Source of the DNA: Pseudomonas frederiksbergensis
Lineage (GTDB): Bacteria; Pseudomonadota; Gammaproteobacteria; Pseudomonadales; Pseudomonadaceae
Direction of reading: 5' to 3'
Assembly: GCF_003732665.1 (NCBI RefSeq)
Contig: NZ_MOBP01000013.1
Coordinates: 62,001-126,000 of the forward strand
Length of the DNA: 64,000 nt
Position numbers and translations under genes: made by a program. This document shows positions 8,913 to 17,291 of this stretch, piece after piece; position 1 is the stretch's first letter, and each line of letters begins with the position of its first letter. The notes beneath the pieces were generated by a model. That model searched no databases, was not told where the DNA came from, and saw only the letters and a list, made by a program, of their open reading frames with translations.

Positions 8913-9375
8913 CAATGCGCCACCCGAGGAAGGCAGGCGCATGACCAAGGGGTCGGGACGTTCTGACTGTTTCAGGGTCGGAGTGACCTACGGGCACATG
9001 GAGTGCTTGCGCAAGGGCCGGGTCAGGTGTGTAAAAGCTGCGACGCAGGTTCGCCGGCCCCAGGTGGCTCGACGGACTTGCGCAGGCTTTCAACGTGCAA
9101 AACGTTGATCTAGAGCACTTCGCTCAATCCCTCCTGCTGCATATTCCCCGCAAATCCGTTTCGCGGTGTTTCTTCGCGACCGTATATCGAGAAACCTGCA
9201 ACTTTCGTCCGACAACTATTCGCCGCTAAACGTAGGATTTTTCCCAAGTTTTAGTCGGAATCACCCTGTTTAAAAAACAACCAACCTACGCTGAAATGGC
9301 CGGTTCACGGCACTTATGCCTGCCGAAATGTCGTATTCGAACCGGTTGGGACGCCAGTTTCATTTGAAAAAGCTC

Positions 9376-9390
9376 ATGCCGATTCGGCAT
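9376..9390. promoter_or_regulatory. perfect 15-bp palindrome, candidate operator
   Basis: ATGCCGATTCGGCAT is a 7-1-7 perfect palindrome about 190 bp upstream of gltP, in a stretch without any gene. Its size and symmetry suit a dimeric repressor or activator. Confidence 0.35.
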
Positions 9391-9498
9391 AGGGTAGGCG
9401 TTTACGGCATTAGACGTCGCTTCCTTGCATCGGAATAGTTGCGCCTTTTTTCGCCTGCCGAAGAGCCGTGCTTACGCGCTTGCGGGCACTTTATACGG

Positions 9499-9552
9499 GG
9501 GCAGATGCACAGACTTTTCCGCCAATGAGCGTTCCAGTTCGCGCATCTGCCC
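9499..9552 (+). promoter_or_regulatory. leader inverted repeat before gltP
   Basis: GGGCAGATGC (9499-9508) pairs perfectly with GCATCTGCCC (9543-9552) across a 34-base loop. It ends 27 bp before the gltP ATG, just ahead of the Shine-Dalgarno. It could form an mRNA leader hairpin or be a protein site. Confidence 0.4.
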
Positions 9553-9579
9553 GAGTCAAACTGAAGTAAGGGTAATGAT

Positions 9580-10911
9580 ATGAAGAAGGCAAAGCTTAGC
9601 CTCGCCTGGCAGATCCTGATCGGTCTGGTATTGGGGATAGCAATCGGTGCGCTGCTCAACCATTTCAGTGCCGAAAAAGCCTGGTGGATCAGCAACGTCC
9701 TGCAACCTGCGGGCGATATCTTTATCCGTCTGATCAAAATGATCGTGATCCCGATCGTGATCTCCTCGCTGGTGGTAGGTATCGCTGGCGTCGGTGACGC
9801 GAAGAAGCTCGGGCGCATCGGCCTCAAAACCATCCTTTACTTCGAAGTCGTTACCACCATCGCCATTCTGGTCGGTCTGGTGCTGGCGAACGTGGTTCAT
9901 CCAGGCACCGGCATCGACATGAGCACCCTGGGTACGGTGGATATTTCCAAGTACCAGGCCACCGCCGCCGAGGTTCAGCATGAACACGCGTTCATCGAAA
10001 CCATCCTTAACCTGATCCCGTCGAACATCTTCGCGGCCATGGCCCGCGGCGAGATGCTGCCGATCATCTTCTTCTCCGTGTTGTTCGGTCTCGGTCTGTC
10101 GAGCCTGCAATCGGACCTGCGCGAGCCGCTGGTGAAGATGTTCCAGGGCGTGTCCGAGAGCATGTTCAAAGTCACCCACATGATCATGAACTACGCGCCA
10201 ATCGGCGTGTTCGCCCTGATCGCGGTGACCGTGGCCAACTTCGGTTTCGCCTCCTTGCTGCCACTGGCCAAACTGGTGGTGCTGGTTTACTTCGCCATCG
10301 CTTTCTTCGCCTTCGTGGTGCTGGGCCTGATCGCCAAGCTGTTCGGCTTCTCGGTGATCAAGCTGATGCGCATCTTCAAGGATGAGCTGGTGCTGGCTTA
10401 CTCCACCGCCAGTTCCGAAACCGTGCTGCCGCGCGTGATCGAGAAGATGGAAGCCTACGGCGCGCCGAAAGCCATTTGCAGCTTCGTGGTGCCGACCGGT
10501 TACTCGTTCAACCTCGACGGTTCGACCCTGTACCAGAGCATCGCGGCGATCTTCATTGCCCAGCTCTACGGCATCGACCTGTCGATCAGCCAGCAATTGC
10601 TGCTGGTGCTGACCCTGATGGTCACCTCCAAAGGCATCGCCGGCGTACCGGGCGTGTCGTTCGTGGTGCTGCTGGCCACCCTGGGCAGCGTCGGCATTCC
10701 GCTGGAAGGCCTGGCGTTCATTGCCGGTGTCGACCGCATCATGGACATGGCGCGTACCGCGTTGAACGTGATCGGTAATGCCCTGGCCGTGCTGGTTATC
10801 TCGCGCTGGGAAGGCATGTACGACGACGCCAAGGGCGAGCGCTACTGGAACTCCCTGCCGCACTGGCGCAGCAAGGAAAAACTGCCGGCGGGTGAAATCT
10901 CCAAGAGCTGA
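9580..10911 (+). CDS. gltP: glutamate/aspartate:proton symporter
   Basis: 443 residues of the DAACS (SLC1-like) family. It has eight or so membrane segments, the serine-rich re-entrant loop (TASSETVLPRV) and the NLDGSTLYQ motif that replaces the NMDGT sodium/substrate signature of the family. The MKKAKLSLAWQIL head and length fit bacterial GltP. It imports dicarboxylic amino acids with protons at the inner membrane. ATG preceded by GTAAGGG. It is followed by a REP pair and an intrinsic terminator, so it is probably monocistronic. Confidence 0.9.
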   Translation: MKKAKLSLAWQILIGLVLGIAIGALLNHFSAEKAWWISNVLQPAGDIFIRLIKMIVIPIVISSLVVGIAGVGDAKKLGRIGLKTILYFEVVTTIAILVGLVLANVVHPGTGIDMSTLGTVDISKYQATAAEVQHEHAFIETILNLIPSNIFAAMARGEMLPIIFFSVLFGLGLSSLQSDLREPLVKMFQGVSESMFKVTHMIMNYAPIGVFALIAVTVANFGFASLLPLAKLVVLVYFAIAFFAFVVLGLIAKLFGFSVIKLMRIFKDELVLAYSTASSETVLPRVIEKMEAYGAPKAICSFVVPTGYSFNLDGSTLYQSIAAIFIAQLYGIDLSISQQLLLVLTLMVTSKGIAGVPGVSFVVLLATLGSVGIPLEGLAFIAGVDRIMDMARTALNVIGNALAVLVISRWEGMYDDAKGERYWNSLPHWRSKEKLPAGEISKS

Positions 10912-10920
10912 TTACACCCC

Positions 10921-11016
10921 CCTGTAGGAGCGAGGCTTGCCCGCGAAGAGGCCGGTACATTCAACATCTGTGTTGACTGACACACCGCCTTCGCGGGCAA
11001 GCCTCGCTCCTACAGG
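10921..11016. repeat. REP pair, class A (inverted)
   Basis: CCTGTAGGAGCGAGGCTTGC and its inverted copy enclose a short variable centre, giving a long imperfect palindrome after gltP. The same class occurs at 31655-31732 and 42736-42827. It is a REPIN-like doublet typical of fluorescent pseudomonads. Confidence 0.9.
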
Positions 11017-11060
11017 ACGGGGTAGGGCGCACATGATGTGAACGGCCCGACCGCCTTAAA

Positions 11061-11086
11061 CAAACCCCGGAGAAATCCGGGGTTTG
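11061..11086 (+). terminator. intrinsic terminator of gltP
   Basis: Perfect 10-bp stem CAAACCCCGG / CCGGGGTTTG with a 6-base loop, followed by TCGTTTC. It lies between the REP pair and the next gene. Confidence 0.7.
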
Positions 11087-11139
11087 TCGTTTCTGGCGAC
11101 CCCGCTATCATTCGCCGCATTCTTCGGGGGATTTAACTG

Positions 11140-12369
11140 ATGCTCAATGGCCTGTGGCTTGGCTTTTTCATCGTGGCAGCCGTGTCGGCGCTGGCGCAGT
11201 GGCTGATCGGCGGCAATGCCGGGATCTTCGCGGCGATGGTGGAAAGTATCTTCGCCATGGCCAAGTTGTCGGTGGAGGTCATGGTCCTGCTGTTCGGCAC
11301 CCTGACCCTGTGGCTGGGCTTCCTGCGCATCGCCGAAAAGGCCGGGATCGTCGATTGGCTGGCCAAGGCGCTGGGCCCGCTGTTCCTGCGCCTGATGCCG
11401 GAAGTGCCGCCCGGTCACCCGGCCATCGGCCTGATCACCCTCAACTTCGCCGCCAACGGCCTGGGCCTGGACAACGCCGCCACGCCCATCGGCCTCAAGG
11501 CCATGAAGGCACTGCAAGAACTCAACCCCAGCGCCACCGTGGCGAGCAACGCACAGATTCTGTTCCTGGTGCTCAACGCTTCGTCCCTGACCCTGCTGCC
11601 GGTGACGATCTTCATGTACCGCGCCCAGCAAGGCGCGCCGGACCCGACCCTGGTGTTCCTGCCGATCCTGCTCGCCACCAGCTGCTCGACCATCGTCGGC
11701 CTGTTGTCCGTGGCGTTCATGCAACGCCTGCGCCTGTGGGACCCGGTGGTGCTTGCGTATCTGATTCCCGGCGCCCTGGCACTGGGTGGCTTCATGGCGC
11801 TGCTGGCGACGCTCTCAGCCACCGCGCTGGCCGGGCTGTCCTCGATCCTCGGCAACCTGACGCTGTTCGGCCTGATCATGCTGTTCCTGATCATTGGCGC
11901 GTTGCGCAAAGTTAAAGTCTACGAAGCATTTGTCGAAGGCGCGAAGGAAGGCTTCGACGTCGCCAAGAACCTGCTGCCGTACCTGGTGGCGATGCTCTGT
12001 GCGGTGGGCGTATTGCGCGCATCCGGCGCGCTGGACTTCGGTCTGGACGGAATTCGGCACCTGGTGGAGTGGGCCGGTTGGGACACGCGCTTCGTTGATG
12101 CGTTGCCGACGGCGATGGTCAAACCGTTCTCCGGCAGCGCCGCCCGGGCGATGCTGATCGAAACCATGAAGACCTCCGGGGTCGACAGCTTCCCGGCACT
12201 GGTGGCGGCGACGATCCAGGGCAGTACTGAAACTACGTTCTATGTACTGGCGGTGTACTTCGGTGCCGTGGGCATTCAGCGCGCGCGGCATGCGGTGGGG
12301 TGTGCGTTGCTGGCGGAACTGGCCGGGGTGCTGGGTGCGATTGGGGTTTGTTATTGGTTCTTTGGGTGA
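11140..12369 (+). CDS. SpmA-SpmB fusion, nucleoside-recognition (Gate) membrane protein
   Basis: 409 residues, highly hydrophobic. Two Gate/nucleoside-recognition halves are visible. The first has GLDNAATPIGLKAMKALQELNP (SpmA-like, about residues 106-130). The second has AMVKPFSGSAARAM and QGSTETTFYVLAVYFGAVG (SpmB-like, about 325-385). In Bacillus these are the separate spore maturation genes spmA and spmB. In this non-sporulating lineage the joined protein is of unknown function, perhaps in envelope or solute transport. ATG preceded by GGGGA. A class E REP pair follows directly. Confidence 0.82.
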   Translation: MLNGLWLGFFIVAAVSALAQWLIGGNAGIFAAMVESIFAMAKLSVEVMVLLFGTLTLWLGFLRIAEKAGIVDWLAKALGPLFLRLMPEVPPGHPAIGLITLNFAANGLGLDNAATPIGLKAMKALQELNPSATVASNAQILFLVLNASSLTLLPVTIFMYRAQQGAPDPTLVFLPILLATSCSTIVGLLSVAFMQRLRLWDPVVLAYLIPGALALGGFMALLATLSATALAGLSSILGNLTLFGLIMLFLIIGALRKVKVYEAFVEGAKEGFDVAKNLLPYLVAMLCAVGVLRASGALDFGLDGIRHLVEWAGWDTRFVDALPTAMVKPFSGSAARAMLIETMKTSGVDSFPALVAATIQGSTETTFYVLAVYFGAVGIQRARHAVGCALLAELAGVLGAIGVCYWFFG

Positions 12370-12376
12370 ATCAAAA

Positions 12377-12445
12377 GATCGCAGCCTTCGGCAGCTCCTA
12401 CGGGCGAACACAAATCCCATGTAGGAGCTGCCGAAGGCTGCGATC
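12377..12445. repeat. REP pair, class E (inverted)
   Basis: GATCGCAGCCTTCGGCAGCT and its inverse copy lie between two convergent genes. A single copy of the same unit occurs at 51448-51472. Confidence 0.85.
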
Positions 12446-12454
12446 TTGGCCATT

Positions 12455-13078
12455 TCAAGGTTTGACCGGAGCCACTTTCTGCCCTTGCTCAACCGCCCAA
12501 CTCACCACCTGCGCCGTCAACTGATCACTGGCCTGCCCAAACCCCACAACCACCGACGGCACTTTCACATCGCTCAACGGCTGGCGCACTTCAAAACGAT
12601 GGCTGGCGAGGATTCGCTGGTCATAACCGCGCACCAGCAACGCATCCAGGCGCACTACCACGCTGGCGTTCGGGCCTTGGTACTCGGTCTGGAACGCTTG
12701 CAGGTTGCCGACGAGCTCCAGATCCGCCTGGAAGTTGCTGTCATCGGTGCTCAACAACGCCACCCGCCCATCGCGCTGAAACCCATCCAGCAGTCGATTA
12801 CGCAGCAGCACCGGCGCCGGATCGCTCCAGCGTGAAGCCTTGTAGCTGCTGATCAAATCCCCTTGGGGGATCACGGCGATTTTCGGGCTGTTCAACGCTT
12901 CGCTGGCCTGGGGTTTGGCCAGGCGCAGCGACCAGTGTTGCGGCGCGCCATGGCTGGCCGATGCAGCGCTCTGAGCCGAAGGCAAGCGATACACATCGGA
13001 CGGTTCGGCCTTGGGCAAAATCGAGCAGGCGCTGACCAGGGCAAAACCGGCGAGGAGGGCGAGGTGAGTCAGCTTCAT
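12455..13078 (-). CDS. ABC-type transport auxiliary lipoprotein (PqiC/DUF330-like)
   Basis: 207 residues with a lipoprotein signal; lipobox LVSAC puts the modified Cys at residue 18. The rest resembles the PqiC-like lipoproteins that accompany MCE transporters (VIPQGDLISSYKASRW and RLLDGFQRDGRVALL regions). It overlaps the MCE gene by 4 bp (ATGA), so it is translationally coupled as the last gene of the four-gene transporter operon. The likely role is an outer-membrane partner of the MCE protein. Confidence 0.85.
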   Translation of the reverse strand: MKLTHLALLAGFALVSACSILPKAEPSDVYRLPSAQSAASASHGAPQHWSLRLAKPQASEALNSPKIAVIPQGDLISSYKASRWSDPAPVLLRNRLLDGFQRDGRVALLSTDDSNFQADLELVGNLQAFQTEYQGPNASVVVRLDALLVRGYDQRILASHRFEVRQPLSDVKVPSVVVGFGQASDQLTAQVVSWAVEQGQKVAPVKP

Positions 13079-14013
13079 GGCGTGAATTCCTTGTTCTTGT
13101 CGCTGCCCAGCAGGTAACCGCTGGGGTTGGCTTCCAGGCGCTGGGAAATGGCCCGCAGCGAACTCAGGGTATCGCGCAGCTCACGCACCGCCGGGGCCAG
13201 GCCATTGAGGCCCTGCATGCCACTGTTGAGGGAATCCTGGTTGGTGGTCAGCAGTTTGTCGATGGTCGCGGTGGTTTGCTCCAGCGACTTCATGGCCTGC
13301 CCGGCGCTGCCGAACATTTGCTTGCCCTGATCGTTGAGCAAGCCGTTGGCGTTGCGCATCAGCGCGGTGGTTTGCTCAAGGGTGGCGCTGGCCTGTTTAC
13401 CGATCGACGCCAGTTGTTGCATGGCCTGGCGAATATCGCCCCGTTGTTCGGCAATGGTGCCGGTGGTTTGCTCCAGATGCTCAAGGGTGTTGCTGATGCG
13501 CTCGATGTTTTCCGTGGAGAACATCAGGTTGGCGTTATGCATCAGGGTGCTCACCCCGGCCATCAAGTCGTTGCTGTCATTCAGCAGCCGGGCGATAGGC
13601 GAGGGCGCGGCGATGATCGTCGGCAACTCACCGTCCTTGCCGCGCAGCTTGGGACTTTGCGGCGTGCCGCCACTGAGCTGGATGATCGACGTGCCGGTGA
13701 TCCCGGTCAGCGCCAGTTTGGCCTCGGTGTCTTCCTTGATCGGCGTTTCGCCGCCGAGGCGAATCCGCGCCAGCACCCGGCGCGGGTCTTTCGGGTCCAG
13801 GCGCAGGGACACCACGTCACCGACCTTGATCCCGCTGTACTGCACGGCGCTGCCCTTGGACAAACCACTGACCGCCTCGTTGAAGACGATTTCGTAATCC
13901 TTGAACTCGGTATCGACGCTGGACTTGGCCAGCCACAAGCCGAAGAGCAGGGCGCCCGCCACCACAATCACGGTGAACAGGCCGATCAATACATGATGGG
14001 CTCGGGTTTCCAT
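13075..14013 (-). CDS. MCE/MlaD-family lipid-binding protein
   Basis: 312 residues. One N-terminal membrane anchor (GLFTVIVVAGALLFGLWL) and an MCE domain (about residues 40-120, with VGDVVSLRLDP and LTGITGTSIIQL) precede a long helical C-terminus rich in Gln and Thr. MlaD-type proteins form hexameric periplasmic rings that carry phospholipids between membranes. The long tail resembles the longer single-MCE proteins of pseudomonads rather than the short MlaD of the Mla/Ttg2 system. It lies between the ATPase and lipoprotein genes. Confidence 0.9.
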   Translation of the reverse strand: METRAHHVLIGLFTVIVVAGALLFGLWLAKSSVDTEFKDYEIVFNEAVSGLSKGSAVQYSGIKVGDVVSLRLDPKDPRRVLARIRLGGETPIKEDTEAKLALTGITGTSIIQLSGGTPQSPKLRGKDGELPTIIAAPSPIARLLNDSNDLMAGVSTLMHNANLMFSTENIERISNTLEHLEQTTGTIAEQRGDIRQAMQQLASIGKQASATLEQTTALMRNANGLLNDQGKQMFGSAGQAMKSLEQTTATIDKLLTTNQDSLNSGMQGLNGLAPAVRELRDTLSSLRAISQRLEANPSGYLLGSDKNKEFTP

Positions 14014-14014
14014 G

Positions 14015-14818
14015 TCAGACCTCGTTGAGCTGTTGAGCGGCAGTCAGCGCCGCGCGGCCGCGTGGGCCATGGAAGTATTCGTGAATCCACGGGTCGTTGG
14101 TTTCCGACACCTTGTCGATGGCGTCCGCCACCAGCACTTTCTTCTGCGCCAGCACCGCCACCCGGTCGGTGATGGTGTAGAGCGTATCGAGGTCGTGGGT
14201 CACCAGGAACACGCTCAGCCCCAGGGCATCGCGCAGGGTCAGGATCAACTGATCGAAAGCCGCGGCGCCAATCGGGTCGAGGCCGGCGGTGGGTTCGTCG
14301 AGAAACAGGATGTCCGGGTCCAGCGCCAGCGCCCGGGCCAGCGCCGCACGTTTGATCATGCCGCCGGACAGGGACGCCGGATACTTGTCCGCCGCTGACA
14401 GCGGCAACCCGGCCAACGCCAGTTTCACCGCTGCCAGGTGTTCGGCGTCGGCGCGGCTGAGGCCGGCATGCTCGATCAGGGGCAGGGCGACGTTCTCAGT
14501 CACGGTCAGCGAGGAAAACAGCGCGCCTTTCTGGAACAGCACACCGAAACGCCGTTCGACCATCGAGCGCTCATGCTCGGAAAGGGTCGGCAGATTCTTG
14601 CCGAAGACTTTCACCACGCCTTCGCTGGGCTGGCGCAAGCCAACGATGCTGCGCAGCAACACCGACTTGCCGCTGCCGGAGCCACCGACCACCGCGAGGA
14701 TCTCGCCCTTGTACAAATCCAGGTCGAGGTTCTCGTGCACGCTCTGGCTGCCAAAGCGATTGCACAGCCCACGGACTTCGATCACCGCCTCGGAAGGCGC
14801 TCGCGGTTGTCGACTCAC
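14015..14818 (-). CDS. ABC transporter ATPase, MlaF-like
   Basis: 267 residues with Walker A GGSGSGKS, signature LSGGM and Walker B ILFLDEPTAGLDP, followed by the H-loop VTHD. It drives the MCE-type lipid transporter formed with the neighbouring permease. It starts with GTG at 14818 overlapping the permease stop (GTGA), and ends just before the MCE gene ATG. Close to MlaF in length and motifs. Confidence 0.92.
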   Translation of the reverse strand: MSRQPRAPSEAVIEVRGLCNRFGSQSVHENLDLDLYKGEILAVVGGSGSGKSVLLRSIVGLRQPSEGVVKVFGKNLPTLSEHERSMVERRFGVLFQKGALFSSLTVTENVALPLIEHAGLSRADAEHLAAVKLALAGLPLSAADKYPASLSGGMIKRAALARALALDPDILFLDEPTAGLDPIGAAAFDQLILTLRDALGLSVFLVTHDLDTLYTITDRVAVLAQKKVLVADAIDKVSETNDPWIHEYFHGPRGRAALTAAQQLNEV

Positions 14819-15963
14819 CAGCCTATCTCCATGAAAAACAACGCGGCCACGGCATCGAGCACGATCACCACAAAAATCGACTGGACCACGCTGGACGTGG
14901 TGTGGGCGCCGACGGATTCGGCGCTGCCGCTGACCTTGAAGCCCTCAAGGCAACCGATGGCCGCGATGAGAAAGGCGAAGATCGGCGCTTTGACGATCCC
15001 CACCAGAAAATGCTGAACGCCAATGTCGGTTTGCAGCAACGAGAGGAACATCGCGGGCGAAATCCCCAGCGACACCGCGCACACCACGCCGCCCCCCACA
15101 ATCCCGGAAATCATCGCCACAAAGGTCAGCATCGGCAGCGCCACCAACAGCGCCAACACCCGTGGGACCACCAGCAATTCCATGGGATCGAGGCCAAGGG
15201 TGCGAATCGCGTCGATTTCTTCGTTGGCCTTCATCGAGCCGATCTGTGCGGTGAAAGCACTGGCGGTGCGCCCGGCCATCAGGATCGCGGTCAGCAATAC
15301 GCCGAACTCGCGCAGGAACGAGAACGCCACCAGGTCCACGGTGAAAATACTCGCGCCGAAGCTGGCCAGCACCGTCGCCCCGAGAAACGCCACCACCGCG
15401 CCGACCAGGAAGGTCAGCAGGGCAACGATGGGCGCGGCATCGAGCCCGGTCTGTTCGATGTGCGCGACCATCGGCGTGATGCGCCAGCGCTTGGGGCGGA
15501 ACAGTCCGCGGGCGATGGTTTCGAGGATCAGGCCGACAAAGCCGAGCAGTTGCAGGGTGTCTTGCCAGACCGTATCGACGGCGCGACCGATGCGGGTCAG
15601 CAGTTGAATGCCGGTGCTGATTTCCGGCTCCTTGAGCGGGACGCAGAAATCGGTCAGCGAGCAGTAGACGGTTTGCAGCAACGCGCGGTCGGCGTTGGAG
15701 AGGGTGCATTGGGGGTGTTCGGCGGAGCGGCCCAGGCGTTCGGAGCCCAGCAGTTCCACCAGCAGCGAGGCGCCGGCAGTGTCGAGGGCGCCGAGGCCGT
15801 TGAGGTCGATGTGGGTGCTGTCGTCGTACTGGCCCCGCAGCTTGTCGCCCAGGCGCTTGAGGTCAGCGTAATGGGCGAGCGTCCAGTCACCCGTGACCCG
15901 CAATTGTGCGGGGGTGTTGGAGGTGTCCAGTTGGGCACTGCCGGGCAATGTGCTGCTGGTCAT
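14815..15963 (-). CDS. MlaE-family permease with N-terminal STAS domain
   Basis: 382 residues. The first 110 or so form a STAS-like domain (THIDLNGLGALDTAGASLLVE). The rest is an MlaE permease with about five membrane helices and the MlaE core PRVLALLVALPMLTFVA. The fused STAS domain plays the part of a separate MlaB, which here is absent. It is first in the operon permease-ATPase-MCE-lipoprotein, resembling PA3211-PA3214 in P. aeruginosa from memory. Shine-Dalgarno CGGAG. Confidence 0.92.
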   Translation of the reverse strand: MTSSTLPGSAQLDTSNTPAQLRVTGDWTLAHYADLKRLGDKLRGQYDDSTHIDLNGLGALDTAGASLLVELLGSERLGRSAEHPQCTLSNADRALLQTVYCSLTDFCVPLKEPEISTGIQLLTRIGRAVDTVWQDTLQLLGFVGLILETIARGLFRPKRWRITPMVAHIEQTGLDAAPIVALLTFLVGAVVAFLGATVLASFGASIFTVDLVAFSFLREFGVLLTAILMAGRTASAFTAQIGSMKANEEIDAIRTLGLDPMELLVVPRVLALLVALPMLTFVAMISGIVGGGVVCAVSLGISPAMFLSLLQTDIGVQHFLVGIVKAPIFAFLIAAIGCLEGFKVSGSAESVGAHTTSSVVQSIFVVIVLDAVAALFFMEIGW

Positions 15964-16017
15964 AAGCTCCGTGCTTGTTCGGTTGTTACGCAGATCTACG
16001 TAATAGCACGAACCGGA

Positions 16018-17046
16018 TTACTTTTCTTTGGTCGGTGTGCTGTCCTTGACCTCGAAGCGCAACACGCCGATCACCTGGCCATCCTCGGTCAACACCCGGA
16101 CTTGCCATTTGCCCACCGGGTTGCCGGGGAAATTCTGCTTGTGGGTCCAGGCCCGGTAGCCTTCCTTGCGCCCGCCGTGGATGTCCAGCGGGATGCGGTC
16201 GACCTCGTTGCCGTTGAATTGCCACACGTGATAAATCCGCTCATCCAGGCCACGCGGCGCATTGATCGCGGTGTAGGCATAGAGCCCACCGCCACGTATC
16301 TGCTCGGCGCTGACTTCATCCAGGCTCTCGCCGGGGGTGCGGTCCTGCATCTGCGTGCTGATGGCGACGTCGGTCATCCACAACGTTGCCGGCGGCACCC
16401 ACGAACGCAGCACCCAGCCGAGCGCGCCGATGCCGAGCGTGATGCTCAGGATCGCCAAGGCGTTGCGCACGGTGCGGATCGGGAAGATCGACGCCAGGCT
16501 CGGGAACGACAACAGCATGGCGATACCCAGGGCCAGTTTGAAGCTCTGGGAGGTGGTCAGGTGCAGGATGACGGGCAGGGCGGTGAGCAGGGCGGCGAAC
16601 AGCGTCAGGGTGTGCAACGCCAGGAACGCCCAGCGCCGTGGGGCCAGCCATTTGTAGTAGAGCGGGTCGGTGATGGAAATCAGCGCCGCGATGCTCAGCA
16701 AGCCGGTGAAGAACAGTTGGCCGCTGTTCCACGTCGTGGTGATGAAGAAGAACGGCAGGACGAAAAACAGGCTTTCCTGGTGGATCATCTGCGTGGCGTA
16801 GCGCAGCAACGGTTGGGGGATTTCCCGTTTGAAGACGCGGGTGAATAGCTGCGTGAGGCTGTTTTCCAGCATCAGCCACACCCAACTGACCAGCATGATG
16901 GTAGTGATCCACGTCGCCAGGCCTTGTTGGCGATCCACCAGCATGAAGCTGCCCACGCCAGAGATAAAACCGCCGAGCGCAATGACCCCTGGATAGCGCT
17001 TCATCAATTCAAGGCCGCGCTGGACGATAAGGGGAAGGGTAGGCAT
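16018..17046 (-). CDS. DUF5924/DUF2914 membrane protein
   Basis: 342 residues from the ATG at 17046; a GTG four codons earlier (17058) is an alternative. The N-terminal two thirds hold about seven hydrophobic helices. The C-terminal ~100 residues form a soluble DUF2914-like domain (DERIYHVWQFNGNEVDRIPLDIHGGRKEGYR region, then a strand-rich end). Function is unknown. It lies 54 bp downstream of the STAS permease start, on the same strand but upstream in the direction of transcription, so it could be read into the MCE operon. Confidence 0.75.
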   Translation of the reverse strand: MPTLPLIVQRGLELMKRYPGVIALGGFISGVGSFMLVDRQQGLATWITTIMLVSWVWLMLENSLTQLFTRVFKREIPQPLLRYATQMIHQESLFFVLPFFFITTTWNSGQLFFTGLLSIAALISITDPLYYKWLAPRRWAFLALHTLTLFAALLTALPVILHLTTSQSFKLALGIAMLLSFPSLASIFPIRTVRNALAILSITLGIGALGWVLRSWVPPATLWMTDVAISTQMQDRTPGESLDEVSAEQIRGGGLYAYTAINAPRGLDERIYHVWQFNGNEVDRIPLDIHGGRKEGYRAWTHKQNFPGNPVGKWQVRVLTEDGQVIGVLRFEVKDSTPTKEK

Positions 17047-17150
17047 TCGGCGGTTCACACTAGTGATAGGAAAAAACCTCGACAGGGTAACGCCGAGGAG
17101 CTTTTGTGGCGATCACATTCAGGCAACCACAAAACCAGAGTGAATGATGA

Positions 17151-17287
17151 CCTGTGGCGAGGGAGCTTGCTCCCGCTGGGGTGCGAAGCGCCCCCAAAAC
17201 CATTCACTGCATTTCTTCAGGTAAATCTTGCTGGCCGGGTCTACGACTGCTGCGCAGCCGAGCGGGAGCAAGCTCCCTCGCCACAGG
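17151..17287. repeat. REP pair, class C (inverted)
   Basis: CCTGTGGCGAGGGAGCTTGC and its inverse at 17261-17287 enclose about 80 bp. It sits between DUF5924 and the M16 peptidase gene. This class occurs once in the window. Confidence 0.85.
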
Positions 17288-17291
17288 GTAG

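Larger units (their letters stand above)
8878..9579. promoter_or_regulatory. 702-bp gltP upstream region
   Basis: No convincing gene. It contains an imperfect hairpin just after the Ivy gene (8889-8912), a perfect 15-bp palindrome (9376-9390) and a 10-bp-stem inverted repeat immediately before the gltP Shine-Dalgarno (9499-9552). A 68-codon frame at 8902 lacks a good ribosome site and is not called. A small RNA in the central part cannot be excluded from sequence alone. Confidence 0.4.

Noticed and set aside
8902..9108. 68-codon frame after the Ivy gene
   Set aside because: No good ribosome site, odd composition; opposite-strand frames of equal quality exist in the same place.
14902..16848. 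648-codon plus-strand frame across the MlaE and DUF5924 genes
   Set aside because: Gln/Gly/Arg-rich shadow of genes whose domains are clear on the other strand.
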